DNA from: Gammaproteobacteria bacterium
GTDB lineage: Bacteria; Pseudomonadota; Gammaproteobacteria; UBA6429; Thiohalophilaceae
NCBI GenBank assembly: GCA_030148325.1
Contig: JASBTR010000205.1
Location: forward strand, 1-64,000
Reading direction: 5' to 3'
DNA: 64,000 bases
Shown: positions 51,562 to 61,190 of the stretch, piece after piece
Layout of the letters: each line of letters opens with the position of its first letter
Position numbering within the stretch: the first letter of the stretch is position 1
Program-made: the position numbers and the translations under genes
Notes under the pieces: generated by a model
Seen by the model: only the letters and a program-made list of their open reading frames with translations
Told to the model about the DNA's origin: nothing
Databases searched by the model: none

Positions 51562-51983
51562 TGTATAATCGCCGCCACCACATGCCGGCCATCTCCCGCC
51601 AGCAGGTTAAACGTCCGGCAGGCGGCGGCTGTATCCATGATTTCCAGCCCAATTCCCGCTTCGTGTACCGGTCGAGTGATTTCGGCGTCGGGAAACTGCA
51701 ATTTTGAACCTGTTCCCAGAATAATCAGCTCTGGCCCCAGCTGGCATACGGTTTCCATGGCGGCGGCGTTAAGGTGCGCAAAGCTGGAAACGGGCCAGTC
51801 TGGGACAAGCTGGCCGCGGCTGATGATGAAACTGGAAATTAGCGGATAAAGGCCGGTTTCAGGATCCTGATGGAGATCCTGGGTCACATCCAGTTGCAGT
51901 TCACAGGGGATCAGCAGATCGATGCGCTGGCTGGCATAGCCGTGAATACGCAGGCCGCTGTGTTTTTCCTCGACAAACTTCAC
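51531..51983 (-). CDS. Mth938-like (DUF498) protein with repeat-encoded C terminus
   Basis: The 150-residue protein has the Mth938 fold blocks ISRGQLVPDW near residue 55, LGPELIILGTGSKLQFP near residue 85, and GIGLEIMDTAAACRTFNLLAGDGRHVVAA near residue 115. This is the NDUFAF3/Mth938 group, unknown in bacteria. The native end would be near VAAIIQ; the final GRGTRDEGR is encoded by inverted TCGTCCC units. Convergent with rpoS. Confidence 0.85.
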   Translation of the reverse strand: MKFVEEKHSGLRIHGYASQRIDLLIPCELQLDVTQDLHQDPETGLYPLISSFIISRGQLVPDWPVSSFAHLNAAAMETVCQLGPELIILGTGSKLQFPDAEITRPVHEAGIGLEIMDTAAACRTFNLLAGDGRHVVAAIIQGRGTRDEGR

Positions 51984-52146
51984 TTCTATACTACCTCTGA
52001 TGACGGCTCTGATGCCGGGGCCTGTTAATATGGAATGAGCGGCCTCGACACATTGACAGTATGCCCGCTCACCCGTTAATGTTACCAGCTTTGCCGGGCG
52101 CTGGAGCCTGGCTTGAAACTAAATTCAATTTGAGCCGGATAGCCCC

Positions 52147-53334
52147 TTGATCGACGATTTTCCCAGAATTAAACGCCTGCCCCCCTATGTGTTCAATATC
52201 GTCAATGAAATTAAGGCGGTCGCACGGGCGCGGGGGGAGGATATCATTGATTTTGGTATGGGCAACCCGGATCAGCCCACGCCACAGCATATCGTTGACA
52301 AGCTGGTCGAAGTCGCCCAACGCCCGGATACGCACCGTTACTCCCTGTCTCGCGGCATTCCGCGTCTGCGCCGGGCTATCTGCAACTGGTATCAAGGCCG
52401 CTACGACGTCGAGCTTGATCCGGAATCAGAGGCGATTGTCACCATTGGTTCAAAGGAAGGTCTGGCCCATCTGGCGCTGGCGACCGTCGGTCCGGGCGAT
52501 GCAGTGCTGGTGCCGAGTCCGGCCTATCCCATTCATCCCTATGGCTTCATCATTGCCGGTGCAGATATTCGCCATGTGCCGATGGTTCCCGGGGTGGATT
52601 TTTTTGAAGAACTGGAAAAAGCGATCAAGGACTCCTGGCCGCGGCCGAAGATGCTGGTGCTGAATTTTCCCGGCAATCCGACCACTGAATGTGTGGAGCT
52701 GGAGTTCTTCGAAAAGGTAGTGGAAATCTGTCGTGAACATGAAATCTGGGTGGTTCATGATCTGGCCTATGCCGATATTGTTTTTGATGGTTATAAAGCG
52801 CCGTCTATTCTCCAGGTTCCGGGTGCTATGGAAGTGGCGGTGGAGTTTTACTCCCTCTCCAAGAGTTACAATATGCCCGGCTGGCGAGTGGGGTTCATGT
52901 GCGGTAATCCTGCCCTGGTAGCGGCGCTGGCGCGAATGAAATCCTATCTGGATTACGGCATGTTCACACCCATCCAGGTGGCGGCCATTACCGCGCTGGA
53001 AGGACCGCAGGATTGCGTACATGAAATTGCCGAGATGTATCGCAGCCGCCGTGATGTGCTCTGTGACGGCCTTAATGCCATCGGCTGGAAGATTGAAAAA
53101 CCCCGGGCGACCATGTTTGTCTGGGCGCCGATTCCAGAACCCTACCGCGAGATGGGCTCACTGGAGTTTTCCAAACTGTTACTAAAAGAAGCGAAAGTGG
53201 CGGTCTCACCGGGCATCGGCTTTGGTGAATACGGCGATGATCATGTGCGCTTCGGATTAATTGAAAATGAACACCGCACTCGTCAGGCCGTTCGCGGCAT
53301 ACGGGATATGTTGAAACCTAAATTAATCAGTTGA
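52147..53334 (+). CDS. alaC: Alanine-synthesising aminotransferase AlaC
   Basis: A class I PLP aminotransferase of the AlaC type, moving the amino group from glutamate to pyruvate. The lysine lies in [17 protein letters not shown] near residue 238; other blocks are [12 protein letters not shown] near residue 37 and [13 protein letters not shown] near residue 177. TTG 52147 is the likely start; 395 residues. The last codons lie in the left arm of a long fold-back repeat. hom and thrC follow, as in many beta- and gammaproteobacteria. Confidence 0.93.
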   Translation: MIDDFPRIKRLPPYVFNIVNEIKAVARARGEDIIDFGMGNPDQPTPQHIVDKLVEVAQRPDTHRYSLSRGIPRLRRAICNWYQGRYDVELDPESEAIVTIGSKEGLAHLALATVGPGDAVLVPSPAYPIHPYGFIIAGADIRHVPMVPGVDFFEELEKAIKDSWPRPKMLVLNFPGNPTTECVELEFFEKVVEICREHEIWVVHDLAYADIVFDGYKAPSILQVPGAMEVAVEFYSLSKSYNMPGWRVGFMCGNPALVAALARMKSYLDYGMFTPIQVAAITALEGPQDCVHEIAEMYRSRRDVLCDGLNAIGWKIEKPRATMFVWAPIPEPYREMGSLEFSKLLLKEAKVAVSPGIGFGEYGDDHVRFGLIENEHRTRQAVRGIRDMLKPKLIS

Positions 53335-53493
53335 ATCTACTGCGAACGCCTATGGCACAGAATCTAAAAGACTTTTTGGGATATTTTGAACTCAGCGTAT
53401 GGGTGATACGCCTTCGTCCAAAATATCCCAAAAAGTCTTTTATCTTCCGCACCATAGTCGCTCTCGCTACGATTCAACTGATTAATTCAGGTT
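53315..53493. repeat. 179-bp fold-back palindrome between alaC and hom
   Basis: Perfect 23-bp inner arms, AAAAGACTTTTTGGGATATT plus TTG, occur at 53366-53388 and inverted at 53419-53441. Outer arms at 53315-53337 and 53471-53493 match at 22 of 23 positions. The left outer arm includes the last five codons of alaC, so part of the gene end is duplicated in inverted order. The hairpin could also end alaC transcription. Confidence 0.88.
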
Positions 53494-53529
53494 AAAAAAA
53501 TGCGGATAAATGATGAGAGGAAAAGCATA

Positions 53530-54846
53530 GTGGATGCGGTAAAGGTAGGACTTCTGGGACTGGGTACTGTCGGTGGCGGCACAGTCAATGTATTAAAACG
53601 TAATGTGGAAGAAATTGCCCGCCGCGCCGGTCGTGGGATCGTTATCACCCATGCAGCGGCGCGCGATCTGAACAAACCACGCATCTGCGACACGGATGGT
53701 ATCACTCTGACGACCGATCCCATGGCGGTGGTCAATGACAGTGAAGTGGAAATCATCATTGAACTTATCGGTGGCGACGGCCTGGCAAAAGATCTGGTGA
53801 TGGCGGCCATAGCCCAGGGCAAGCATGTGGTGACCGCCAACAAGGCGCTGATTGCCAAACACGGTAATGAGATTTTTGCTGCTGCGCAGGACAAGGGCGT
53901 GATGGTGGCCTTCGAAGCGGCGGTGGCGGGCGGCATTCCCATTATCAAGGCCATTCGTGAAGGGCTGGCGGGTAATAAAATTCAGTGGCTGGCCGGCATT
54001 ATCAACGGCACCGGCAATTTTATTCTCACCGAGATGCGTGACAAGGGGCGTGATTTCGACGATGTGCTCAAAGAAGCGCAGGAGCTGGGTTACGCCGAGG
54101 CCGATCCGACCTTTGACGTGGAGGGCATCGATGCCGCCCACAAGCTGACTATTCTGGCCTCCATCGCCTTTGGCCTGCCCCTGCAGTTCGAAGCCGCTTT
54201 TACCGAAGGCATAAGCAAAATTACCCGTGAGGATGTGAATTTTGCCGAAGAGCTGGGTTACCGTATCAAGCATCTGGGCATCAGTCGCCGCACCGACAGA
54301 GGGGTGGAACTGCGCGTGCATCCCACCCTGATCCCGGAAAGACGGCTGATTGCCAATGTCGATGGCGTCATGAATGCGGTGCTGGTAATGGGCGATGCCG
54401 TAGGGCCAACGCTCTATTATGGCGCCGGTGCCGGGGATGAACCCACCGCTTCCGCCGTGGTCGCCGATTTAGTGGATGTGGTGCGGGTATTGACGACGGA
54501 TCCGGAAAACCGGGTGCCGCATCTTGCCTTCCAGCCGGACGCCCTGTCCGATCTGCCGATTCTTTCCATGGATGAGGTGGAAACCGCCTATTATCTGCGC
54601 ATGCAGGCCGATGACCGCCCCGGCGTACTGGCCGATGTGACCCGCATTCTGGGCGATTCGGGGATCAGCATCGAAGCCATCATCCAGAAAGAACCACAAC
54701 CTGATTCCGATAAGGCCAGTATTATCATGCTCACCCATACCGTGCTGGAAAAACAGATGAACCAGGCGATCAGCAATATCGAAGCGCTGGACAGCATCCA
54801 TGGCGAAGTCACCCGCATTCGTATGGAATCGCTGGATGCAAGTTGA
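53530..54846 (+). CDS. hom: Homoserine dehydrogenase
   Basis: Hom reduces aspartate semialdehyde to homoserine for threonine and methionine. The NAD(P) fold is VGLLGLGTVGGGTV near residue 5, the catalytic part IINGTGNFILTEM near residue 155 and AHKLTILASIAFG near residue 200, and a C-terminal ACT domain (DRPGVLADVTRILGDSGISIEAI) suggests threonine feedback control. GTG 53530, with GAGAGG upstream, fits the family start; ATG 53500 would add ten residues. 438 residues. Confidence 0.95.
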   Translation: MDAVKVGLLGLGTVGGGTVNVLKRNVEEIARRAGRGIVITHAAARDLNKPRICDTDGITLTTDPMAVVNDSEVEIIIELIGGDGLAKDLVMAAIAQGKHVVTANKALIAKHGNEIFAAAQDKGVMVAFEAAVAGGIPIIKAIREGLAGNKIQWLAGIINGTGNFILTEMRDKGRDFDDVLKEAQELGYAEADPTFDVEGIDAAHKLTILASIAFGLPLQFEAAFTEGISKITREDVNFAEELGYRIKHLGISRRTDRGVELRVHPTLIPERRLIANVDGVMNAVLVMGDAVGPTLYYGAGAGDEPTASAVVADLVDVVRVLTTDPENRVPHLAFQPDALSDLPILSMDEVETAYYLRMQADDRPGVLADVTRILGDSGISIEAIIQKEPQPDSDKASIIMLTHTVLEKQMNQAISNIEALDSIHGEVTRIRMESLDAS

Positions 54847-54851
54847 GCGTA

Positions 54852-54955
54852 TTAAACGCAGAGAACGCTGAGGCGCAAAGACGCAGAGTTTTAATTAAAA
54901 AATCTATATTCTTTTATCTCTGCGCCTCCGCGTCTTTGCGTTCTCTGCGTTAAAA
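54852..54955. repeat. Family D palindrome, copy 8
   Basis: TTAAACGCAGAGAACGCTGA with GGCGCAAAGACGCAGAG pairs with CTCTGCGCCTCCGCGTCTTT and GCGTTCTCTGCGTTAA around a 30-base AT-rich loop. It is a clean copy without a nested insertion. Confidence 0.85.
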
Positions 54956-54984
54956 CAAATTTTTAGATTTCAGGAGTAATAACA

Positions 54985-56064
54985 ATGCCGTTTCGTAACC
55001 GCTACACAGGCTTGATCGATAAATACCGTGATCGTTTACCGGTGCATGATGACACCCGTATCATCAGCCTGGGCGAGGGCAACACGCCGCTGATTCGTCT
55101 GCATAACATTCCCGATCATCTGGGCAAGGATGTCGATATCTATGTGAAATACGAAGGTCTGAACCCGACCGGTTCGTTCAAGGATCGCGGTATGACCATG
55201 GCGGTGACCAAGGCGGTGGAAGAGGGCAGCAAGGCGATTATCTGTGCTTCTACCGGCAATACCTCGGCCGCGGCGGCGGCCTATGCCGCGCGTGCGGGCA
55301 TTACTGCATTTGTGCTGATCCCGGATGGCAAGATTGCGTTAGGTAAACTCGCACAGGCGATGATGCACGGCGCGGTGGTGATTCAGATCAAGGGCAACTT
55401 CGATGCCGGTATGCAACTGGTGAAGGAAGTTGGCGAGCAGGCGTCGGTGACGATTGTAAATTCTATCAACCCTTATCGTATTCAGGGGCAGAAGACAGCA
55501 GCCTTTGAAATTATTGAAGAGTTGGGCACTGCACCGGACTTCCACTGCATTCCCGTAGGCAATGCAGGCAACATTACCGCGCACTGGATGGGTTACAGCG
55601 AATATCATGAAAACGGCATCGTTAACAATCGTCCGCAGATGCTGGGTTATCAGGCGGCGGGTTCAGCGCCCTTTATGCGCGGTGAAATGGTCGATGATCC
55701 TGAAACCGTGGCTACTGCAATTCGCATCGGCCATCCGCAAAGCTGGGACAAGGCCTGGAAAGTGAAAGAAGAATCGAAGGGCTGGTTCGACGAATGCACC
55801 GACGAGGAAATCCTCGCCGCGCAGAAACTGCTGGCCGAGAAGGAAGGCGTATTCTGCGAACCGGCCTCGGCCACTTCACTGGCCGGGGCGATCAAGGATA
55901 TTAATGCCGGTAAAATTCCCGAAGGCAGCAAGATCGTCTGCACGCTGACCGGTCACGGTCTGAAAGATCCGGATACGGCAATTAAACAGAGCACCCGTCC
56001 GCTGATCACCATCGATGCGACGCTGGATAAAGTGAAGGCTGCGATTCTGGATAATATGGACTAA
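54985..56064 (+). CDS. thrC: Threonine synthase
   Basis: ThrC makes threonine from O-phosphohomoserine with PLP. The lysine is in [16 protein letters not shown] near residue 60, phosphate-site [15 protein letters not shown] near residue 92, and [13 protein letters not shown] near the end. The 359-residue size is that of the short (type II) enzymes common in organisms without a thrABC operon. ATG 54985 follows AGGAGTAATAAC. It pairs with hom. Confidence 0.96.
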   Translation: MPFRNRYTGLIDKYRDRLPVHDDTRIISLGEGNTPLIRLHNIPDHLGKDVDIYVKYEGLNPTGSFKDRGMTMAVTKAVEEGSKAIICASTGNTSAAAAAYAARAGITAFVLIPDGKIALGKLAQAMMHGAVVIQIKGNFDAGMQLVKEVGEQASVTIVNSINPYRIQGQKTAAFEIIEELGTAPDFHCIPVGNAGNITAHWMGYSEYHENGIVNNRPQMLGYQAAGSAPFMRGEMVDDPETVATAIRIGHPQSWDKAWKVKEESKGWFDECTDEEILAAQKLLAEKEGVFCEPASATSLAGAIKDINAGKIPEGSKIVCTLTGHGLKDPDTAIKQSTRPLITIDATLDKVKAAILDNMD

Positions 56065-56071
56065 TTTCTCC

Positions 56072-56173
56072 GTAGGGTGGGCACGTTTTTTGTGCACCAC
56101 AGGCACTTCCTTCGGTCGCCCACGCAGTAGTTTAATAGATTTCGCGTGGGCATAAAAACCATGCCCACCCTAC
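56072..56173. repeat. Family C repeat, copy 3, with both ends
   Basis: This 102-bp copy has 12-bp terminal inverted repeats, GTAGGGTGGGCA and TGCCCACCCTAC, and an inner pair GCCCACGC/GCGTGGGC. The copies at 9736 and 23746 keep only the left part. It begins 7 bases after the thrC stop. Confidence 0.88.
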
Positions 56174-56265
56174 ATTTCTTGGCCACATCGTGCGATGGTT
56201 TGTTGCTTTTGTTGGACGCTTAGCCCAGGCTACGGTTGCCGACGATATGTTCAGAGATTACATCA

Positions 56266-57321
56266 ATGTCCCACCGATCTGTCACCTTCTTTGTCCCGGA
56301 TCTCCTGGGACTGGTCAGGGAACTCAAACATCTGCCAGAAGGTGACATTCCAGAATTAAAAAATCTTCAACGCTTTCTGTCCCGCGCTGAAAAAAAACCA
56401 GTTAACATTCACGACTGGCATGCTGGTCTGGCCTGGTTGTTTCAGCTTGAAAAATTACCGGCTGCGGCATTGAGTCACAAGCTGGTTACAGGCTCGATAG
56501 AACAGGATGTTTTTTATATATGTGCCGATCCAGTTTACATTCAGCCTGACCTGACCAGTGCCGTATTGCTGGCGCATGAGGAACTGGATCTTTCACAGGA
56601 TGATGCGCGTGAACTGGCTGTCACTATCAATACACATTTCCTCGAGGAAAGCTGGTCGCTTGAGGTTTTGACGCCGCATCGCTGGGTATTGAAGTTGCCA
56701 CAGCAAGCTGCAATAACGACGACACCAGTGGCGCAACTTGTACAACAGCCGATAGGCGATAAACTTCCTCAGGGGCGGGATAGTCATTACTGGCAGCGCA
56801 TACAGAATGAAATACAGATGTTGCTGTTTGCTCATCCGTTGAATCAAAAACGTGAAGCGCAGGGACAACCGCCCGTCAGCAGTCTCTGGCTCTGGGGCGA
56901 AGGCAACTTGACAGAGAAAGCAACTGCTGACTGGCAAAGCATTACAGGCACAGGCGAATTACTGGATGCGCTGGCAAACTGGAGTGGCTGTGACAGACGG
57001 GCGATGAGTATTAACGACAGGCTGGTTATAGATGGGCCGGTTAACAGGATATTGCTGGCGAGTGATGAATTTGTTCCAGCCATACAACACCACGATCTGT
57101 ATGCCTGGATCAGGGCGCTGGAACAGTTTGAGAATAACTGGATAAGTGTATTACTGGAATTACTCGCGACGGGAGAACTTGATTCTATTGTTCTGCTTGC
57201 CGGAAAGGACATGCAGTTTAGTTTAGACAGGAAAATGTTCAGACGCTGGTGGCGGCGGACAAAACCGATTACGGAAGTTTTTATTGATGGGTTTCGCTCT
57301 CGCTCTACCCATCCTGCATGA
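56266..57321 (+). CDS. RpfE-like protein (phosphoglycerate mutase-like fold), C terminus in a repeat
   Basis: The 351-residue protein resembles the proteins annotated as RpfE-type regulators next to recJ in beta- and gammaproteobacteria, including the Xanthomonas rpf region. Recognisable pieces are VTFFVPDLLGLVREL at the N terminus and PVSSLWLWGEGNL near residue 205. A relation to the alkaline phosphatase/iPGM superfamily has been suggested; metal residues are not obvious. The last codons, DGFRSRSTHPA, are encoded by the left arm of a family B palindrome, so the original end has been replaced. Function unknown. Confidence 0.72.
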   Translation: MSHRSVTFFVPDLLGLVRELKHLPEGDIPELKNLQRFLSRAEKKPVNIHDWHAGLAWLFQLEKLPAAALSHKLVTGSIEQDVFYICADPVYIQPDLTSAVLLAHEELDLSQDDARELAVTINTHFLEESWSLEVLTPHRWVLKLPQQAAITTTPVAQLVQQPIGDKLPQGRDSHYWQRIQNEIQMLLFAHPLNQKREAQGQPPVSSLWLWGEGNLTEKATADWQSITGTGELLDALANWSGCDRRAMSINDRLVIDGPVNRILLASDEFVPAIQHHDLYAWIRALEQFENNWISVLLELLATGELDSIVLLAGKDMQFSLDRKMFRRWWRRTKPITEVFIDGFRSRSTHPA

Positions 57322-57369
57322 AAGTATGAAGCAGTCCGTAGGATGGGTAGAGCGAGAGCGAAACCCATC
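57286..57369. repeat. Family B palindrome, copy 2
   Basis: Perfect 30-nt arms at 57286-57315 and 57340-57369 with a 24-base loop. The left arm lies inside the 3' end of the RpfE-like gene and the right arm ends 18 bases before the recJ start. The other copy is at 2568-2644. Confidence 0.93.
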
Positions 57370-57387
57370 AATCATTAATTGGGAATT

Positions 57388-59142
57388 ATGAAAACCATTA
57401 TAAAACGCCGAACCCTGCCTGACACCCTGCCGGAGCTGGACGGGGTGTCACCGCTGTTACAACGCATCTATGCCGCTCGGCAGATTAAAAAGACGCAGGA
57501 TCTGGATTACAGTTTCAGTCAGCTACTTCCCTTCGATCAGCTTAAAGGCATGGACGATGCCGTGCAGATTTTGAGTGCGGCGCTTGCGGCGCAGAAACGC
57601 ATTCTCGTGGTTGGTGACTTTGATTGTGACGGCGCTACCAGTACCGCGCTTGCTATCAGGGGGCTGCGCGCCTTTGGTTTTACACAGCTTGAATATCTGG
57701 TTCCCAACCGGTTTGAATATGGCTATGGCCTGACGCCCGAGATCGTCGAGGTGGCGCTGGAATACAAACCTGATCTGATCATTACCGTTGATAATGGCAT
57801 CTCAAGTATTGAAGGCGTGGCGGCGGCAAAGGCGCGTGGTGTGCAGGTGCTGGTAACGGATCATCATCTGGCGGGAACCCAATTGCCACAGGCTGATGCC
57901 ATTGTTAATCCCAATCAACCGGGTGACAACTTTGCCAGTAAGAACCTGGCCGGGGTCGGCGTCATGTTCTATGTGCTGATGGCGCTGCGTGCTCACCTGC
58001 GCAAGCAAGACTGGTTTAAAAAAAACAATATCGAAGAACCCAACCTGGCCCAGTGGCTGGATCTGGTGGCGATGGGCACGATCGCGGATGTAGTGGCGCT
58101 GGATCATAATAACCGGATTCTGGTCTCACAGGGGCTGGCGCGTATGTGCGCCGGTCAACTGTGCGCCGGCCTGAAGGCTATGGCAACGGTGGCGGGACGG
58201 CAGCTATGGACGCTTTCCAGCAGTGATATTGGCTTTGCAATTGCGCCGCGCTTCAATGCCGCCGGCCGGCTGGATGACATGAGTCTGGGGATTGAATGTC
58301 TACTGGCGACCGATGAACATGCCGCAATGGGGGCAGCACAACAACTGGATACGCTAAATCGGGAACGTCGTCTGATTGAGGATGAGATGAAACAGCAGGC
58401 GCTGGATCTGCTCACTGATATGCGCCTGGATGACGACGATAAAACATTGCCTGTTGGCCTGTGTTTGTTCGAACCCGAATGGCATGAAGGTGTGGTGGGT
58501 ATTCTGGCATCGAGGATAAAGGATCGCCTGCACCGCCCGGTGATCGCTTTTGCGCGTACGGCGAATGATCAGATCAAGGGCTCGGCGCGTTCGGTCAGAG
58601 GGGTGCATATTCGCGATGTGCTGGATGCGGTAGCGACGCGCCATCCCGATCTTTTGAGTCGTTTTGGCGGTCATGCCATGGCCGCCGGCCTGAGCCTGAG
58701 GGAAGAACATTATGCGTCGTTTGCCGACGCATTTGATAAGGAGGTTCGCCGCCATCTTGATGCTGATTGCCTGCAGGGGCTGATTGAAACCGACGGTGAA
58801 TTAAACGCGGCAGAACAAAACATCGAGATAGCTGAATTGCTGGGCGTTGCCGGTCCCTGGGGGCAGGGTTTTGAAGAACCGCTGTTTGAGGGGGTATTTC
58901 GCCTGTTGCAAAGCCGCATCGTAGGCGAGAAACATCTGAAAATGGTGCTCGCTAAAGAAAATGGTGAGCCGATAGACGCGATTGCTTTTAACACTACCGA
59001 TAGCGACTGGCCGGAAAATGTTGAATGGCTGAGCGTGGTGTACCGACTGGACATTAATGAATTCAGGGGTGCGCGCAGCTTGCAGCTGATTGTCCAGCAC
59101 CTTGTTCCAGAGGCGGATAATAAAAATGCTGTTGAACTGTAA
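57388..59142 (+). CDS. recJ: Single-stranded-DNA-specific exonuclease RecJ
   Basis: RecJ degrades 5' single strands in recombination and mismatch repair. DHH-family motifs: VVGDFDCDGATSTALAI near residue 75, TVDNGISS near residue 133, VTDHHLAG near residue 157, and DHA1 block GGHAMAAGLSL near residue 430. I start at ATG 57388 (MKTIIKRRTLP); TTG 57379 would add three. 584 residues, normal length. Confidence 0.96.
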   Translation: MKTIIKRRTLPDTLPELDGVSPLLQRIYAARQIKKTQDLDYSFSQLLPFDQLKGMDDAVQILSAALAAQKRILVVGDFDCDGATSTALAIRGLRAFGFTQLEYLVPNRFEYGYGLTPEIVEVALEYKPDLIITVDNGISSIEGVAAAKARGVQVLVTDHHLAGTQLPQADAIVNPNQPGDNFASKNLAGVGVMFYVLMALRAHLRKQDWFKKNNIEEPNLAQWLDLVAMGTIADVVALDHNNRILVSQGLARMCAGQLCAGLKAMATVAGRQLWTLSSSDIGFAIAPRFNAAGRLDDMSLGIECLLATDEHAAMGAAQQLDTLNRERRLIEDEMKQQALDLLTDMRLDDDDKTLPVGLCLFEPEWHEGVVGILASRIKDRLHRPVIAFARTANDQIKGSARSVRGVHIRDVLDAVATRHPDLLSRFGGHAMAAGLSLREEHYASFADAFDKEVRRHLDADCLQGLIETDGELNAAEQNIEIAELLGVAGPWGQGFEEPLFEGVFRLLQSRIVGEKHLKMVLAKENGEPIDAIAFNTTDSDWPENVEWLSVVYRLDINEFRGARSLQLIVQHLVPEADNKNAVEL

Positions 59143-59227
59143 TCAGGAAACAGATGCGGGTGCGAATACTGGAATTACTGCAGGGATCGCTTTATTATCT
59201 AAATTAATAAGCATATGAGGTGTGATA

Positions 59228-59854
59228 ATGGCTGTTGTAAAAAAAGTAGTTCTGATGCTGTCTACGGTTTCGCTATTGTCTTATGGAATTCTGACACAGG
59301 CTGCAGGGGATCCTGTTAAAGGCAAGGACAAGGCGGCTGCCTGCACCGGTTGTCACGGTGAGGATGGCAATAGTCTGGCGCCAAATTTTCCCAAGCTGGC
59401 GGGGCAATATGCGGATTATACCGTTAAGCAGGTGAATGATTTTCTACATAACAAGCGTGCTGATCCGATTATGAGCGGCATGGCAGCGACGGCGGGCAGC
59501 GCCGCTGACCTGGCTGATATTGCAGCTTTCTTCGCTATCCAGAAAACGATGAAGGGTGTGGCAGTGAAATCAAAAAAAGCGCTGCAGGGCAGGACCCTTT
59601 ATTTAAAGGGCGATCAGAAACGAGGGGTTTATGGTTGTGTGAACTGCCATGGCAAGAACGGCAAGGGCATGTCGAAATCGAATCCCTATTTTCCAGTTGT
59701 TGGCGGACAGCACAAGGATTATCTGGTAAAAACGCTCAGGGATTTCAAGGCAAAAACACGGCGCAATGATCCGGGCGGTATGATGGCGGATATTGCAGTG
59801 AAGTTGACCGATGCCGAGATTGATGCGGTATCCGAATATCTTTCCGGTCTGTAA
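59228..59854 (+). CDS. Dihaem cytochrome c4
   Basis: The exported 208-residue protein carries a signal peptide ending near TQAA (residue 26) and two haem sites, CTGCH at 39-43 and CVNCH at 137-141, in two similar halves, each with later Met residues (M82/M85 and GGMMAD) as sixth ligands. This is the cytochrome c4 pattern, a periplasmic electron carrier to cbb3 or similar oxidases. ATG 59228 follows GAGG. It is a lone gene between recJ and prfB. Confidence 0.9.
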   Translation: MAVVKKVVLMLSTVSLLSYGILTQAAGDPVKGKDKAAACTGCHGEDGNSLAPNFPKLAGQYADYTVKQVNDFLHNKRADPIMSGMAATAGSAADLADIAAFFAIQKTMKGVAVKSKKALQGRTLYLKGDQKRGVYGCVNCHGKNGKGMSKSNPYFPVVGGQHKDYLVKTLRDFKAKTRRNDPGGMMADIAVKLTDAEIDAVSEYLSGL

Positions 59855-59941
59855 AACGGACTTTTCCTGCTGCGCAAAGCGCTACACGGATGGAGGCAGA
59901 GTGGGTATAATCGCCACCTTTCTTTGCAGGTGGCCGACGAA

Positions 59942-61040
59942 ATGTTAGAACTCAACCCGATTTTCACGCAAATCAAGGATATGCAGACGCGCGTTGATGC
60001 GCTCAGGGGGTATCTTTGACTACGAAGTCAAGCGTGAAAGGCTGGATGAAGTCTGTCGGGAACTGGAACAACCCTCGGTCTGGGATGATCCCAAACGTGC
60101 GCAGGAACTGGGGCGGGAACGCGCCCAGCTGGAACTGATCGTCGATACGGTTTCCGGACTGGATGAGACGCTGGCGGATGCTCGTGAGCTTCTGCAAATG
60201 GCGGCTGAGGAAAACGACGAGGATACGGTTAATTTTGTAAAGCAGGATTTGCAGGCGCAGGAAGAGAAACTGACGAAGCTGGAATTTCAGCGCATGTTCT
60301 CCGGCGAAATGGATGCCAATAATGCCTTTCTCGACATTCAGGCCGGTTCCGGTGGCACCGAAGCACAGGACTGGGCCGAGATGCTACTGCGCATGTACCT
60401 GCGCTGGGGCGAACGGCGTGGCTTTAAAACCGAACTGATCGAAGTTTCCGACGGCGAAGTCGCCGGTATCAAAAGCGCGACCATTAAATACACCGGCGAC
60501 TATGCCTACGGTTGGTTGCGCACGGAAACCGGTGTCCATCGTCTGGTACGCAAATCCCCGTTTGATTCAGGCAACCGCCGCCACACTTCGTTTGCCTCCG
60601 TATTTGTCTCGCCCGAAGTTGACGACAATATCGAAATTGAAATCAACACCGCCGACCTGCGCATCGACACCTACCGCGCCAGCGGCGCCGGTGGTCAGCA
60701 TGTCAACAAAACAGACTCGGCTATTCGTCTCACCCATTTACCATCAGGGATCGTGGTACAGTGTCAAAGCGGACGCTCGCAGCACCAGAACAAGGACAAC
60801 GCCATGAAACAGTTAAAGGCGAAGTTGTATGAAATGGAGCTGCAAAAACAGAATACAGAGAAAATGGCGCTGGAAGAAAGCAAGTCCGATATCGGTTGGG
60901 GTAGTCAGATCCGTTCCTATGTGCTGGATCAGTCACGCATCAAGGATCTGCGCACCGGCGTGGAAACCAGCAATACCCAGGCCGTACTCGATGGCGACAT
61001 TGACAAGTTTATTGAAGCCAGCCTGAAAGCGGGTTTGTAA
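59942..61040 (+). CDS. prfB: Peptide chain release factor 2 (programmed +1 frameshift)
   Basis: RF2 ends translation at UGA and UAA. Translation starts at ATG 59942 ([15 protein letters not shown]), reaches an in-frame TGA at codon 26 (60017-60019) and continues after a +1 shift at DYEVKRE, giving 365 residues, the usual RF2 length. The SPF motif is in RKSPFDSGN and the GGQ motif in [14 protein letters not shown]. The gene precedes lysS as usual, separated by a palindromic repeat. Confidence 0.97.
60005..60020 (+). promoter_or_regulatory. prfB: Programmed +1 frameshift site of prfB
   Basis: AGGGGGTATCTTTGAC has the three elements known for RF2 autoregulation: an internal Shine-Dalgarno (AGGGGG) three bases before the slippery CTT codon, then TGA and C. 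Low RF2 slows termination at TGA, lets the ribosome slip, and raises RF2 synthesis. The layout is identical to E. coli. Confidence 0.96.
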
Positions 61041-61060
61041 AATATTTTAACCACAGCGCT

Positions 61061-61165
61061 ATTGTTGGGCTTCATAACCATCATTCAGCCCAACCTACGA
61101 TAGAATGAAATTTTGAACTATAGAAAACACTGTAGGTTGGGCTGAGTGAAACGAAGCCCAACAAT
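61061..61165. repeat. Nested palindrome between prfB and lysS
   Basis: Outer 13-bp arms ATTGTTGGGCTTC at 61061-61073 and inverted at 61153-61165, inner 14-bp arms TCAGCCCAACCTAC at 61085-61098 and inverted at 61132-61145. Both pairs are perfect. The right end touches an ATG at 61164 that is in frame with lysS. A weaker relative lies at 1124-1196. Confidence 0.88.
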
Positions 61166-61190
61166 GAAGCGTAAATTGAGAAACAAGGCA

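Noticed and set aside
61146-61190. N-terminal extension of lysS
   Set aside because: The first codons are repeat arm sequence without a ribosome binding site; LysS proteins begin near MANEKQ.
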